A stretch of 64,000 bases of DNA, from NCBI GenBank assembly GCA_029204225.1, contig CM055111.1, positions 17,159,019 to 17,223,018 on the forward strand, in the 5' to 3' direction. Both the position numbers and the translations under genes were made by a program. Below, one piece after another: positions 10,339 to 19,344 of this stretch. Positions within the stretch are counted from its first letter, which is position 1; each line of letters begins with the position of its first letter. Source of the DNA: Diphasiastrum complanatum (Eukaryota > Streptophyta > Lycopodiopsida > Lycopodiales > Lycopodiaceae). The notes below the pieces were generated by a model. The model saw nothing but the letters and a program-made list of their open reading frames with translations, was not told the origin of the DNA and made no database searches.

Positions 10339-11049
10339 TTGGTGGTACAACATAGACTTTCAATGACACTACCTTTTTTGGGTATAAATCTATTTATGTT
10401 TTCTATTGGAGGAGAGATCCATTGTAGTCAGCTTGGACATGTTATGAAATTCTGCCTTGAGCAACAGAAAGGCACAACTCAATTGATTGAGATGTCAGGT
10501 AAAGAAAATCTTAAGCTAGAGATCAATATAGTTAATTGTGAGTGCGATTGTTCTCTTAGTACTACCTCATTCTTGCCAAATGATCTATTTCATTTGAAGG
10601 GCACTGTAAATGGACATGAAGTTAGTATTTTAGTGGACAGTGGATCTACTCATAATTTTATTAACTCTAGTCTTGTGCAGAAACTCGGCCTCAAAACTGA
10701 AGTCAGTAATCATAGATATCGAGTATATCTAGCTTCAGGTGCAGAGTTGGAAATGTGAGATGCTAAAGTTCCAAGGCTCCCAATTTGGATCCAAGATTAT
10801 AGAGAGTTTGAGAAGCATGTTCTCTCCTTTCAGGAGGATAAAGAAATAGTTACATTGTTTGGAGACAATTTTGTACATCCATCTGGGATGAGTTCATTTG
10901 TTAATGTGATGGAAATTTTTTATTCACATTATGAAGTTTATTCTTTATTTGCCAAGCCAATTTTGGATTTATCTAAAATGCATCTAAGTAGTTTTGAATT
11001 GTCAAAAATTCTAAACTCGGTAGACTTAGATCAGGAGCAAAAATTCTAA
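10339..11049 (+). pseudogene. Ty3/gypsy gag-end and protease remnant, copy A
   Basis: One reading frame runs from 10339 to 11049 with a TGA at 10756-10758. It shows a degenerate zinc knuckle (C-x4-H-x4-C in HCSQLGHVMKFC, first Cys missing). It then has a retropepsin with the catalytic motif LVDSGSTHNFI followed by LVQKLGL, as in plant gypsy polyproteins. Copy B keeps 87 more bases (57390-57476) encoding ARTDIILGYEWL, the conserved end of the protease, deleted in frame here. Reverse transcriptase is absent. Copy A lacks the two stops seen in copy B. Confidence 0.85.
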
Positions 11050-11079
11050 ACACCCGACTCCACTACATTCAAATAAGTC

Positions 11080-11207
11080 ACAACTGTATCAATTAATCAA
11101 CCTTTAAGTGCTATCCTCTTGGGGTTCGACATCAAATAATACACAGTTCTATCATATCTCTATTAATATATCATGACATATGCCAATTTTGGCGCCGTTG
11201 TCGGAGA
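11080..11207 (+). other. Gypsy LTR end (U5-like) and tRNA-Asp primer-binding site, copy A
   Basis: TGGCGCCGTTGTCGGAGA at 11190-11207 matches the 3' end complement of plant tRNA-Asp (TGGCGCCGTTGCCGGGGA) except at two positions. The preceding CTTGGGGTTCGACATC and CATATGCCAATTT are typical of the sequence just before the primer site in plant gypsy elements of the Tat/Athila type. The element body that should follow is missing. Instead copia RNase H begins within 100 bases. Confidence 0.75.
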
Positions 11208-11291
11208 TAGCCAAATAAAGTTGATACAAACTGACAAATCCACCATTTCTAGTGTATGTTAGACAGAGTTGCTTGACTAGCACAAACACTT

Positions 11292-11438
11292 CCTACAACA
11301 ATCTATTGTGACAATCAAAGCACAATAGCGTTATCTCTCAATCCAAGATTTGACTCTCAAAGGAAACATATTGAAAACATGTATCATTACTTTAGAGAGA
11401 AAGTGCATAACAAGGAAGTAGCATTGGTTTTTTGCAAA
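11292..11438 (+). pseudogene. Ty1/copia RNase H, 5' part, copy A
   Basis: Reads IYCDNQSTIALSLNP and RKHIENMYHYFREKV, the C-terminal half of copia RNase H (catalytic Asp in CDNQS). The reading is interrupted after VFCK by the solo LTR at 11440-12241 and resumes at 12244. Confidence 0.9.
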
Positions 11439-11439
11439 A

Positions 11440-12241
11440 TGTTAGCATCTATGCTAACACTACAAAAAACAAAAAAAGAGAAATAAAACTTTGTGGCATG
11501 TATTTTGTAAGTTCATGTATGAGTGTGTGTTAATAAATTTCCATCATGGCATGTGTTTTGTAAGCCCATGAGTAAAAGCATAAATAATAATAAAAAAGCT
11601 TAACCTTAGAGTTAGAACTGACTTAGGAAACCTAAGATTAGAAATATGTTGTCTTAAGTTTTTCTAAGTTCATAAGTTTTGAGGTTCTAAATCCTAAGAA
11701 GTTCTAGAAAGGCTACAAATAGATTAGTCCCATACGTTAGTGGATACTTATGGAAGACCCTCCTTGCCATAAAAGGAGAGGTATTTGCCTTGTAAATAAC
11801 ACTTTTGAGATTATGCTAATCTCTCTTGAGATTATCTTGCTATTTCACTTGTGTTCCCATTGGAAGGTGCATAGCTTGAGGGAAGGTGCTCAGGCCTCCT
11901 CTTGCCTCCTTTCATTGGTTCTTTTATTGTGGCATGTTTATTTATTGATGTTTAGTTTAGCCGCAATCTATCATTTTAATCCCTTTTAATTTAGGATCTA
12001 GCTTAATCACCTTGTTAGTTGGGGAAGCCTTAGTAAGGTTTTGTTTCTTGTCCTCTTAGTTAGTTTCATTTCTATTTCGAGCACTAGTTGGATAAGCCTT
12101 AGTGCTTCCATCATTGTTTTCTATTTTCGCATTTCCGTTTGAAGCTTGGTAGAAACTTAGAAAGTGGACGATCCTCTCTATAATACACCACATCGTGAGT
12201 AGATCTAGCCAAACATTCACAGATCAGATTTAATTCCAACA
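11440..12241 (+). mobile_element. Solo LTR inserted in copia RNase H, copy A
   Basis: 802 bases starting TGTTAGCATC and ending TTCCAACA, with matching TGTTRG/CYAACA ends. It splits a copia RNase H frame. The host reads VFC before it and RTNYMAADYFTKAL after it. The flank on the right is GCAGA and on the left GCAAA (ACAAA in copy B), consistent with a decayed 5-base target-site duplication. Internal direct repeats of GTTGG(G/A)(G/T)AAGCCTTAGT occur near 12017 and 12087. Copy B has it at the same site, so insertion predates the duplication. An 79-codon ORF inside is not considered coding. Confidence 0.8.
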
Positions 12242-12243
12242 GC

Positions 12244-12438
12244 AGAACAAACTACATGGCAGCAGATTACTTCACAAAGGCTCTATCCAAGGAGCAACAT
12301 CTCAAATTTAATGATATGTTAAATCTGAAGGTGACTCAGGCCGACAATTTGGAGTCGGCCGACATATCTGAGGCAGCCAACAATTCAGACCTTAATATTT
12401 TTCACCTTTGCAAATTTTTGTGTCTTAACCATTTCTAG
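12244..12438 (+). pseudogene. Ty1/copia RNase H, 3' end, copy A
   Basis: Begins RTNYMAADYFTKALSKEQH, the conserved end of copia pol (ADIFTKPL in most elements), and runs through an Ala/Asp/Ser-rich tail to a stop at 12438. It is the continuation of 11292-11438 across the solo LTR. Confidence 0.9.
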
Positions 12439-12952
12439 GCACCTTCACCCTTTTTGCGCCTTCGGGATTTTTGCACCTTAACCGTTGTAAGGCACCTTCG
12501 TATTTTTATGCCTCCACTTTTTGGGGCACCTTCGGGATGTGCATGCCTTCACTGTTCAAAGGCACTTTCGGATTTTTCGGTTTTTTTCAACAGTGGCAGA
12601 CCGACGTCGCCAACTTATCATAAACCCTAAAAATAACTGGACCACTAAATAACCCAAGGGCGGTTACCCACTTTGTACATATACAAAGACTGGCATAAAT
12701 AGCATTCAATGATTGTAAGATATTTTTTGAAGACACTTGTATATATAAACTAGCTAAATCTGGCTATGCACATGTTGCTTTTAACATTATTAGAGTTTCT
12801 GTTGCTAGCGGTATCACTTTCAACAAGCTGATATTTCAAGCCATTGTACTCACTGTTGATATTAATCAGAGTGCAATCTTCTGTCTCACTACTGTATTGT
12901 TCATTTGCGCAATTTTGAATGAATGATCCATTTTGAATATTTCTGCTGCTCA
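12439..12952. repeat. CACCTTCGG-motif cluster and non-coding stretch, copy A
   Basis: At 12438-12580 the phrase GG(C)ACCTTCG(G)NATTTTT or a variant is repeated six or so times at irregular 20-40 base spacing. The rest (to 12952) shows no gene. It lies where the 3' LTR of the upstream copia element would be, but no LTR end is recognised. Confidence 0.6.
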
Positions 12953-14296
12953 CTATTGCATTTCTGCTCCTACACACCTACGCTCAAAGCTTCGAGCTTC
13001 TGTTGCATGTCCTCTCACAACATGCACGAATTTACCAGGTGCAAGTTTAATTAGCTCTGTTGAATCTGGTAAAATAATATCTTCCATCATATTGGCCTTC
13101 GTATGGCCATGAATTTTGAGCATGGTTGTCTCCACAGATTTATTCGTGTCGTCAACTTGGGGTTTATTACCAAATTCTTGTTCGGATTCGTTAGATTTGT
13201 CAGATTCATCGTCAGCATCATGATCATAATCTTCAAAATTCTTGTCAGCAACTATTGGTTCTTTAAAAGAAATATTCGCTTCAGTAATGCAGACGTCGAA
13301 AAATTCTTCTTCATCATCCGATAAATCATTATTCTCATAGCATTCAAAATATTTAACTTCGATATATGAATTAGTATAAAATATATTGAGTGCATAAGAA
13401 AAATCCTTAGAGGTAATGGACATTGGAGTTTCTCCTTGATATCTGTCTCAACTCCAAGTTATAATTTGTTCTACTACCTTTCCACAATTATTAGTTTTGG
13501 GAGTTTGGAATCTTAGTTCTCTGGACTTCCATGTACACTTGCATTAGATTAATAAAGCCAAGGCCATCCAATCAGCACAACATAAGAGGGCAAACCGAGT
13601 GGTTTGATAACAATAAAGTTCATCGTAAAAGGCTTGGATTATATATATATAGTGATGTCCTTTAATTCACCAACAAGCTTTCTTCGTGTTGAATTGGCCA
13701 ACTTGATATTTCCTTGAGTTGGTTGAATATCAGTCAAACCTAGGGATGAACAATGTCTTTTGTTATAATATTGACACTCGAACCTGATTTGATTGGCACA
13801 TTTTTGATTAAACATCCAACAATTGTAAAGTCGATTTCTGGTGCACCGAGATCTCCCAAATCAACAAATAGTATGCCAACATCTACTAGAGAAATTCTTT
13901 TTTTCTTTTTAGGAACAGAAAGACCTTTTAATCGTTTGAGATAATAAGTGTTGTCTCCCAACAATTGTTCGTCAAAAGTTATATTGGGACAAAAAGAGAC
14001 AATATCAATTGCAATTATGTTTTCACTTTCGTGATAGGCTTGTCAATCGTGGCATCAAAAAATTTGGTCTTCTTGATTTCACATCCTCTTCCTTGAATGT
14101 GACTTTCTTCTCTACAACAACTGTTTGTAATTTGGAATTGATAATTTCTTTAGCTTCTGCAAAAATATTCTTCGAAAATAGCTTGGTGGCATCATGATCA
14201 TAATTAGGATCATCGTTAAGATCTTCTTTCGTTACGGATTTGTGCGATGATTTCTTCTTCGAGGAATTTCTTTTTTTCTTCGAAGAAACTATCGAG
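12953..14296 (-). pseudogene. Second Ty3/gypsy-like protease remnant, copy A
   Basis: Minus-strand reading from about 14296 passes Lys/Glu/Ser-rich sequence. It then (13964-13740) has PKKKKRISLVDVGILF and a retropepsin-like core IVGCLIKNVPIKSGSSVNII, where the catalytic Asp of D-S/T-G is replaced (Lys here, Glu in copy B). A degraded VVLIGWPWL-like protease end follows near 13570-13640. An acidic ORF (13423-12953, with YFECYENNDLSDDEEEFFDV) closes the remnant. Copy A has lost part of the ALGLTDIQPTQ segment reading by a one-base change at about 13744. Confidence 0.65.
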
Positions 14297-14518
14297 TCAA
14301 GTTTCGAGGAGCCTTAGGTTGATGTCTGCAAGCAGTTGCCTTAGCGAAATCACTTCTTTGGTTGCATTTGTGATAGCCATGTATTCAAATTTCGTTGATG
14401 ATAATGCAACTGAGGTCTGCTTCTAACTGTTCCATGAGATTGGGCCTTGGTTGTATAAAAATACAAATCTAGAAGTTGATTTTATGGTAGCGACATATTC
14501 TGCCTGTGTAGGCTTCAA
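14297..14518 (-). pseudogene. Ty1/copia RNase H fragment (minus), copy A
   Basis: Minus-strand reading gives KPTQAKYVATIKSTSRFVF, ISWNS, a stop, then SVALSSTKFEYMAI and EVISLRQLLADI. This is the copia RNase H block (SxSKKQxxVALSSTEAEY...EAIWLRxLL). In copy B the stop is absent (Gln/Lys codons). It directly adjoins the gypsy remnant at 12953-14296, so two unrelated elements are fused here. Confidence 0.85.
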
Positions 14519-14832
14519 GGATGTTGGCGGTTTGGCTTCCTCCGTAGCAGATCATTAGAGAAAATATGGGCCCAAAGAGGGCCCTATAAGAAATGCCATG
14601 TAGGAGAGAGAAAAATAATTATAAAGTAATTATAATATCATTTTCTAACTTATTTACACATCTGCCTGCACTACTTTCCATGTAAATGAATGCACCTTAG
14701 TTTAGTCACATCAAACTCACTGGTGTTTAACCACAGTTAAAATATAATTTTTCAAAATGCTGAAATATTCCCTCCCAATAGTTGGGAACACTCAAAAATT
14801 TGAATTAGGAGTGACATTTCCAAAAAAAGCCT
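14519..14832. other. Intergenic, possible promoter of the two-exon gene
   Basis: AT-rich, with AGAGGGCCCTATAAGAAATG at 14576-14595 (a TATA-like CCTATAAG) and a GGGCCC palindrome. No gene is seen. The TATA reading is speculative. Confidence 0.35.
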
Positions 14833-16291
14833 ATGCCATCTCTATCTCCAGCAGAGTTGTTACCGCCATCTCGAGTTTTGTTTTTGTCATTATGTTGTTT
14901 GTTACTATACTATTGTACTGATGACAAACTTTATCATCTTCATGTGGATCTGTCACCAAAATATGCTCCGCTCAGGACGAGAAATTCAAAACAACCCAAA
15001 TTGTCAACTTCTGATATGGTCCAATACAGGGAGGAAAAGCTAAAACATGTAGATTTATGGTCATCAGGAACATTGTATCCTATTAGTCCATGTTCATTGT
15101 AGCATCCAGATTTTCATTCGGTGATTCAGTTAATGATCTATGCGAGTCATGGTACAAATGGCCTTTTGGGTTACTGTGAGAATTTGATGCTCTATGGGAA
15201 TGCACATTGAATGCAAAGAATACATTATTTGGAAGAGGAATCGAGGAAAATATCAGAGTGCGAAGAAAAATCTACAAAGATGAAAACTTGTTTGGATAAA
15301 AATGAGATGCTCAAGGAGGAGATCCAAAGGTTGAAATCTTCTTTGCATCATTATACAACTAGTAATGATGAGATAAAAATTGCATTTCAATCCATCCATA
15401 TCTCATTTTTATCTCTTGTTAAAGATATGGATGTGCTCAACAGAAAGGTCCGAAGCAACAAGAAACAAAGACTGGTAAACAAGGATATATGTGATCTATC
15501 ATCCAAAGGAGGTCATAGAAAAAGATGAATCCATTCATTCAAGTAAGTTATAGCTTATTTGGTACTGAAAATTGCTTGAACTTTTTGATTTATTCATAAT
15601 CACTAATTTTGTTATTTATTCATTTCAACTTTCTGTTGATTTGTTTATTATATAGTGCTGTGAATACTATGAGTGTCCTAATTTCTACTGACATTTTCAT
15701 GAGCATTATGTTTGCAATGCAGATCAGCATTGGTTGTTGAAGACCATTTGGCCGATGAGATTTCAATTGGAAACTCACTAGGCTCTATCTTGACTTCTAA
15801 ATCTATGAAATCAATGTTAAATAATAATAAAATGAAAAAGATTAAGGCTTTACTTACTGATAGCATTATGGATGAAGTTGGAAAAATATTAGACACTATA
15901 TTGCTTCAGGGGGCATGTGACTTTTCTAGCATCAGTAGGGAAGCATATGCAACAATGTTTAAGATGATAAAGGAGGCATTTGCACAGGTAAATATTAAAA
16001 AGTTTCCAATCCCACGACCATTTCATCTTTTAAAAAAAAGACATGTTAAACCATGGTATGCAGACAATAGTTGGTAATCCATCTCACATCAATGAAGTGT
16101 ATTGCTCGAAAGGAGAAAGTCTAGCATATAACAATTCCAACAGTTTATTTATTGACATTCAATGGTTTTACAGAAGAATCCGAATTCGTCATAATACAAA
16201 ATGGACGGATTATAAAAAATTTCAAAAAGCATGCAAATTTATACAAGCCAGTAGGCTATACACACACAATAAAATTTTGTATATTAAATAA
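14833..16291 (+). pseudogene. Two-exon coiled-coil gene of unknown function, copy A
   Basis: Exon 1 starts MPSLSPAELLPPSRV with a hydrophobic stretch (LCCLLLYY) that could be a signal or membrane segment. It continues with LYHLHVDLSPKYAP and a charged, coiled-coil-like helix (15211-15528). A GT-AG intron (15543-15722, 180 bases, GTAAGT donor, TGCAG acceptor) joins in phase to exon 2 (ALVVEDHLADEISI... to YIK, stop after 16291). Copy A keeps the start frame that copy B has lost by a one-base insertion. It is broken by TAG at about 15100, TGA near 15210, and TGA just before the donor. Copy B is open at those three sites. Function unknown and no domain recognised. Confidence 0.6.
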
Positions 16292-16757
16292 AAATATTTA
16301 CAAAGTACAATTCAGCAGTATGTAGTCTGCTTCCAATATTTTTTCCAATGAAAGTTACAACTTAGAATCATGCAACAATTTTCTTCTTTCGTATGGATCC
16401 AATAGCTCATAGTTTTCATGCTTACTCAGATCAATAAGTAGCATACACTGCAAAATTAGATGATCTGAGCATGGAATTCACTGCTCCATATCCTAAAATT
16501 TTAACCGCAATAGTTTTCTTTACAAAAATTATTTTATGCACCTTATTTCATAAAATTATGTCCTCCAAGAAAATGAGATAGTGCCTTGATTGCCATAATC
16601 ATAGTTTCACCATGTTGATGAAACTTTAAATGGGCAACACTTATTTCATTATTCTTGAAAGACATTAGATAGTGCCCGAGTGCATGATCTCTTGAAAATT
16701 CTCCCGCAGAAGCTTCCCTCCTCGACGAATTGCGAAATCATCAAGGAAAATTGTTTT
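16292..16757 (-). pseudogene. 3' exon region of the minus-strand unknown gene, copy A
   Basis: After the acceptor at 16758 the minus strand reads KTIFLDDFAIRRGGKLL to a stop near 16665. A shifted frame continues with HALGHYLMSFKNNEISVAHL and HQHGETMIMAIKALSHFLGG. In copy B a 62-residue ORF follows nearby (63233-63045: NSMLRSSHFVVYATYVDLS). These look like decayed C-terminal coding sequence. Copy B lacks about 94 bases here, including the acceptor. Confidence 0.45.
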
Positions 16758-17827
16758 CTGAAATGATAAAAAACAAAGTAAGCTCTAGTATGTAATCTGA
16801 CATAACAAATCTACTAGTACTTGATAAGAGACAAAAACTTACGCATTTGGCTTTGTCTTCTCTGATTATTGTCTCTCCATCAATATTATGTCCACCTTTT
16901 GATGTCAATATTGTTGGTGAATAGATAGTTGGCTGTGGAAAACCAAGTTGACTTTGGATTCTAAGAAACTCCTCCTTGGAAGGTAGATCATCTTCTTTGT
17001 TGCACATTTCCTCCACAACCATTTGCAAGCAATCTTTCCCTAAATAAAACTTATCAGTATATACATTGTCAACACCCAGGAGAAGATCATCAGCATCAAA
17101 ATCAATTATATCCAAAAATTCATCAAGCTCTTTGCTCAAAATGCAAAGAGTCTCAGCTTCAGTGAAGCCAAAACGATCCGATATATCCGATATTTTCAAA
17201 AAGGAATTATTATCTATAATATAAGTAGGCAAAGTGATCAAAGATTTATCAGAAAGAGAAAGGGTAGTGGGTGTTCTAGGGCCTATAAAAATAGCCCTAT
17301 TTCGAACAGGATCAAAATCAGAACAATCATCTAAATGAACCCTTGTGTCAATAAAAAAGGTATCTATATCTACAATCTTTGACTTTACCACTAAAAGAAG
17401 TTGTTTTAGAAGTGGAGGGCACAGAGTCCAAATCGTCAGAAATATTTAACAAAAGAAAAAAAACAAAAGCAGACTGAAAATCAACAAATCTACATTTTTT
17501 ATTGTGAATTGGGCACTCATCTACAGACTTGAAATCATTATGTAACTTGGTAAACATTCTATCAAGCTTAGCTTTGTAGATATGCTTGTCGAGTGCCACC
17601 AGGTCCTGATAATGAATCATGTCTTTATTCTGAGACCTGAATAATGGCGTACTGAGCAGGGACTTAAATCTGAGATATATTCCAAAAAATGCCTCCACAC
17701 TAGGGCCCTCAGTTACAGAAGGTAGAATAAAAAGAAAAGGAGAAAAAAGTGATTTGAAATAGTCCAACCTATCAGTATTACCAAATTCATTAAATAAAGA
17801 AAACAAACTGGATTCAAAATTAGACAT
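16758..17827 (-). CDS. Unknown protein gene, divergent partner of the H3-like gene
   Basis: The chosen start is MSNFESSLFSLFNEFG at 17827 on the minus strand. The reading runs through a Phe/Leu-rich region, a possible metal site ECPIHNKKCRF, and ends in one frame at 17348. A shifted frame carries on from 17391 (KIVDIDTFFIDTR) through an acidic segment (DIIDFDADDLLLGVDN) and SPTILTSKGGHNIDGETII to the donor GTAAGT at 16842, and an 85-base GT-AG intron (16842-16758) follows. The one-base frame change near 17380-17391 marks a frameshift or hidden intron. No family recognised. The gene is head-to-head with the H3-like gene across a duplicated promoter. Only its 3' end is in copy B (63440-63586). 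Confidence 0.5.
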
Positions 17828-18138
17828 TTTAAACAAAAATAATAGAACTGAAGTTTCAAATATCACTCTCAGACGCAAACCCCAAGTCAAACAAGCACGT
17901 CAAGGCAACGTGCGTTCGAGAGAGATGTTCGAAGCTGGAGTATTGGATCCGAGCGCAAGAACAACGAGCAAGAAAGAAAAGGGATACGAAACGCACTTGA
18001 ATGCGATACCGGAGGATGCAATATCAGATCCAGACGCATAATAGTCAACGAGGTGTAACCAGAGGAAGCGGCGCGCTTGAAATCAATATCCAGCAAAGCA
18101 ATCGTAAATTTGCGTGAAAATCCGAACCGAAAAAGACC

Positions 18139-18146
18139 TATTTATA
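18139..18146 (-). promoter_or_regulatory. TATA box, first promoter unit (minus)
   Basis: TATAAATA on the minus strand, about 310 bases before the unknown gene start at 17827 and just outside the ACGTG-rich part. The second unit has an identical box at 18765-18772. Confidence 0.5.
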
Positions 18147-18164
18147 TTAAATTTTTTGCACGTG

Positions 18165-18395
18165 TGGAGGAGTGGCGAAGGAACATGTGTCGACATGTGA
18201 TTGGCCAAAATAAAGCGTCGTACTTTGAATGATTGATCTGACATCTATCACGTGTGAGAATGACACGCGTCGATAAGGGATTCGTGCACGTGTCTCAGCC
18301 CACGTGTCCCCATAATTGGGTCATCATTATCAGTACGGAATTTCCACATGGTCTAGTCATCTGACGACACGTGTCTTGGCCGTCTTTTCACACAT
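18165..18395. promoter_or_regulatory. ACGTG/G-box cluster, unit 1
   Basis: Repeated CACGTG or ACACGTGTC-type sites: GCACGTGTGG near 18159, TCACGTGTGA near 18249, GTGCACGTGTCTC near 18283, CCCACGTGTCCC near 18299, and GACACGTGTCTTGG near 18366. Such ACGT-core elements are bound by bZIP and bHLH factors in plants. Whether they act here is inference. Confidence 0.6.
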
Positions 18396-18764
18396 GCAAA
18401 ATTTAGCGAAAATTCATTAAAAAAAGAAAGCAAACTAGATTCAAAATTAGCATTTTAAACAAAAATAACAGAACTGAAGGTCCAAATATCGCTCTCAAGC
18501 GCAAACCCTAGGTCCGACAAGCACGTCAAATCAACGTGCACTCGAGAGAGATATTTGAAGTCCGAGTATCGGATCTGAGCGCAAGGAAAACGAGCAGAAA
18601 CGAAAAGGGTTGCGAGACGTACTCAAATGCGATACCGGACGATGTAGTATTGGATCCAAGCACATATTAGCCAACAAGATGTAATGAGAGCAAGCGGTGC
18701 ATTTGAAATCGATATTCGGCAATGCAATCATGGATTTGCGTGAAAATCCGAGCCCAAAAAGACA

Positions 18765-18772
18765 TATTTATA
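18765..18772 (-). promoter_or_regulatory. TATA box, second promoter unit (minus)
   Basis: TATAAATA on the minus strand at the position matching 18139-18146 in unit 1. If used, transcripts would run through unit 1 before reaching the gene. Confidence 0.45.
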
Positions 18773-18867
18773 AAAAGAAATGTGTGGAGGACTGGCGAAG
18801 GAACACGTATCAACTTGTGATTAGCCAAAATAAATGCACCGTACCTAGTATGATTGATCTAACATAT

Positions 18868-19012
18868 GTCACGTGCGTGAATGACACGTGTCGATTAGGG
18901 ATTCGCACACGTGTCTCAGCCCACGTGGCCTCATACTTGACTCATCATTGCTAGTACGGACATTCCACGTGGTCTAATCATCTGACGACACGTGTCTCAG
19001 CCGTCTTTTCAC
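18868..19012. promoter_or_regulatory. ACGTG/G-box cluster, unit 2
   Basis: TCACGTGCGTG near 18869, GACACGTGTCG near 18882, CACACGTGTCTC near 18906, CCCACGTGGCC near 18921, TCCACGTGG near 18964, ACACGTGTCTC near 18987 and CACACGTGC near 19010. They lie directly before the plus-strand TATA box of the H3-like gene. Confidence 0.65.
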
Positions 19013-19028
19013 ACGTGCAAAAATTTTG

Positions 19029-19038
19029 TATATATAAG
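19029..19038 (+). promoter_or_regulatory. TATA box of the H3-like gene
   Basis: TATATATAAG, 319 bases before the ATG at 19348, with a CT-rich leader between. Its place right after the ACGTG cluster suits a core promoter. Confidence 0.6.
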
Positions 19039-19344
19039 TCCTCGAAATTTTCATTTTTTTTCGCAAAGTTTTCGCTTTTAGCTCCCGATATCGCTCTCAA
19101 CTGCGCTCTTTCATCTTTCAAGCTTCTGCCCTCTCACAGTGCGCTCGAGTCCGATACCGCCTGATGTGCAATATCGCTTTCGAGCGCACATCTCTTTTTT
19201 GCAAACAATCTCTGTAGATCTTGTGTTCGAAACCGATATTCAGTGCTGGTATCGATCTCAAGCGCCCTTTCATCGCAAAGTTTTTTGTTTTGATCCACTT
19301 TTGTTTTGTTCAAACTTCTTTCTATTAATTTTCTTCTTCCGAGA

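Larger units (their letters stand above)
17812..19030. repeat. Tandem duplication of a promoter-like region
   Basis: Two diverged units of about 600 bases, 17812-18420 and 18430-19030, share TCAAAATTAG(A)CATTTTAAAC, CTCGAGAGAGAT-type sequence, CGATACCGGA, GCGTGAAAATCCGA and long stretches of ACGTG-containing sequence. Unit 1 overlaps the start of the minus-strand unknown gene (17827), and unit 2 repeats its 5' leader with the start region shortened. The ORFs at 17887-18096 and 18531-18731 are parallel readings of the repeat, not separate genes. Confidence 0.85.

Noticed and set aside
11750..11989. 79-codon ORF (81 in copy B) as a membrane protein gene
   Set aside because: It lies wholly inside the solo LTR, and hydrophobicity follows from T-rich sequence.
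17887..18731. Two similar minus-strand ORFs (17887-18096, 18531-18731) as a small gene family
   Set aside because: They are parallel readings of the duplicated promoter units and lie between TATA-like boxes and the gene start.
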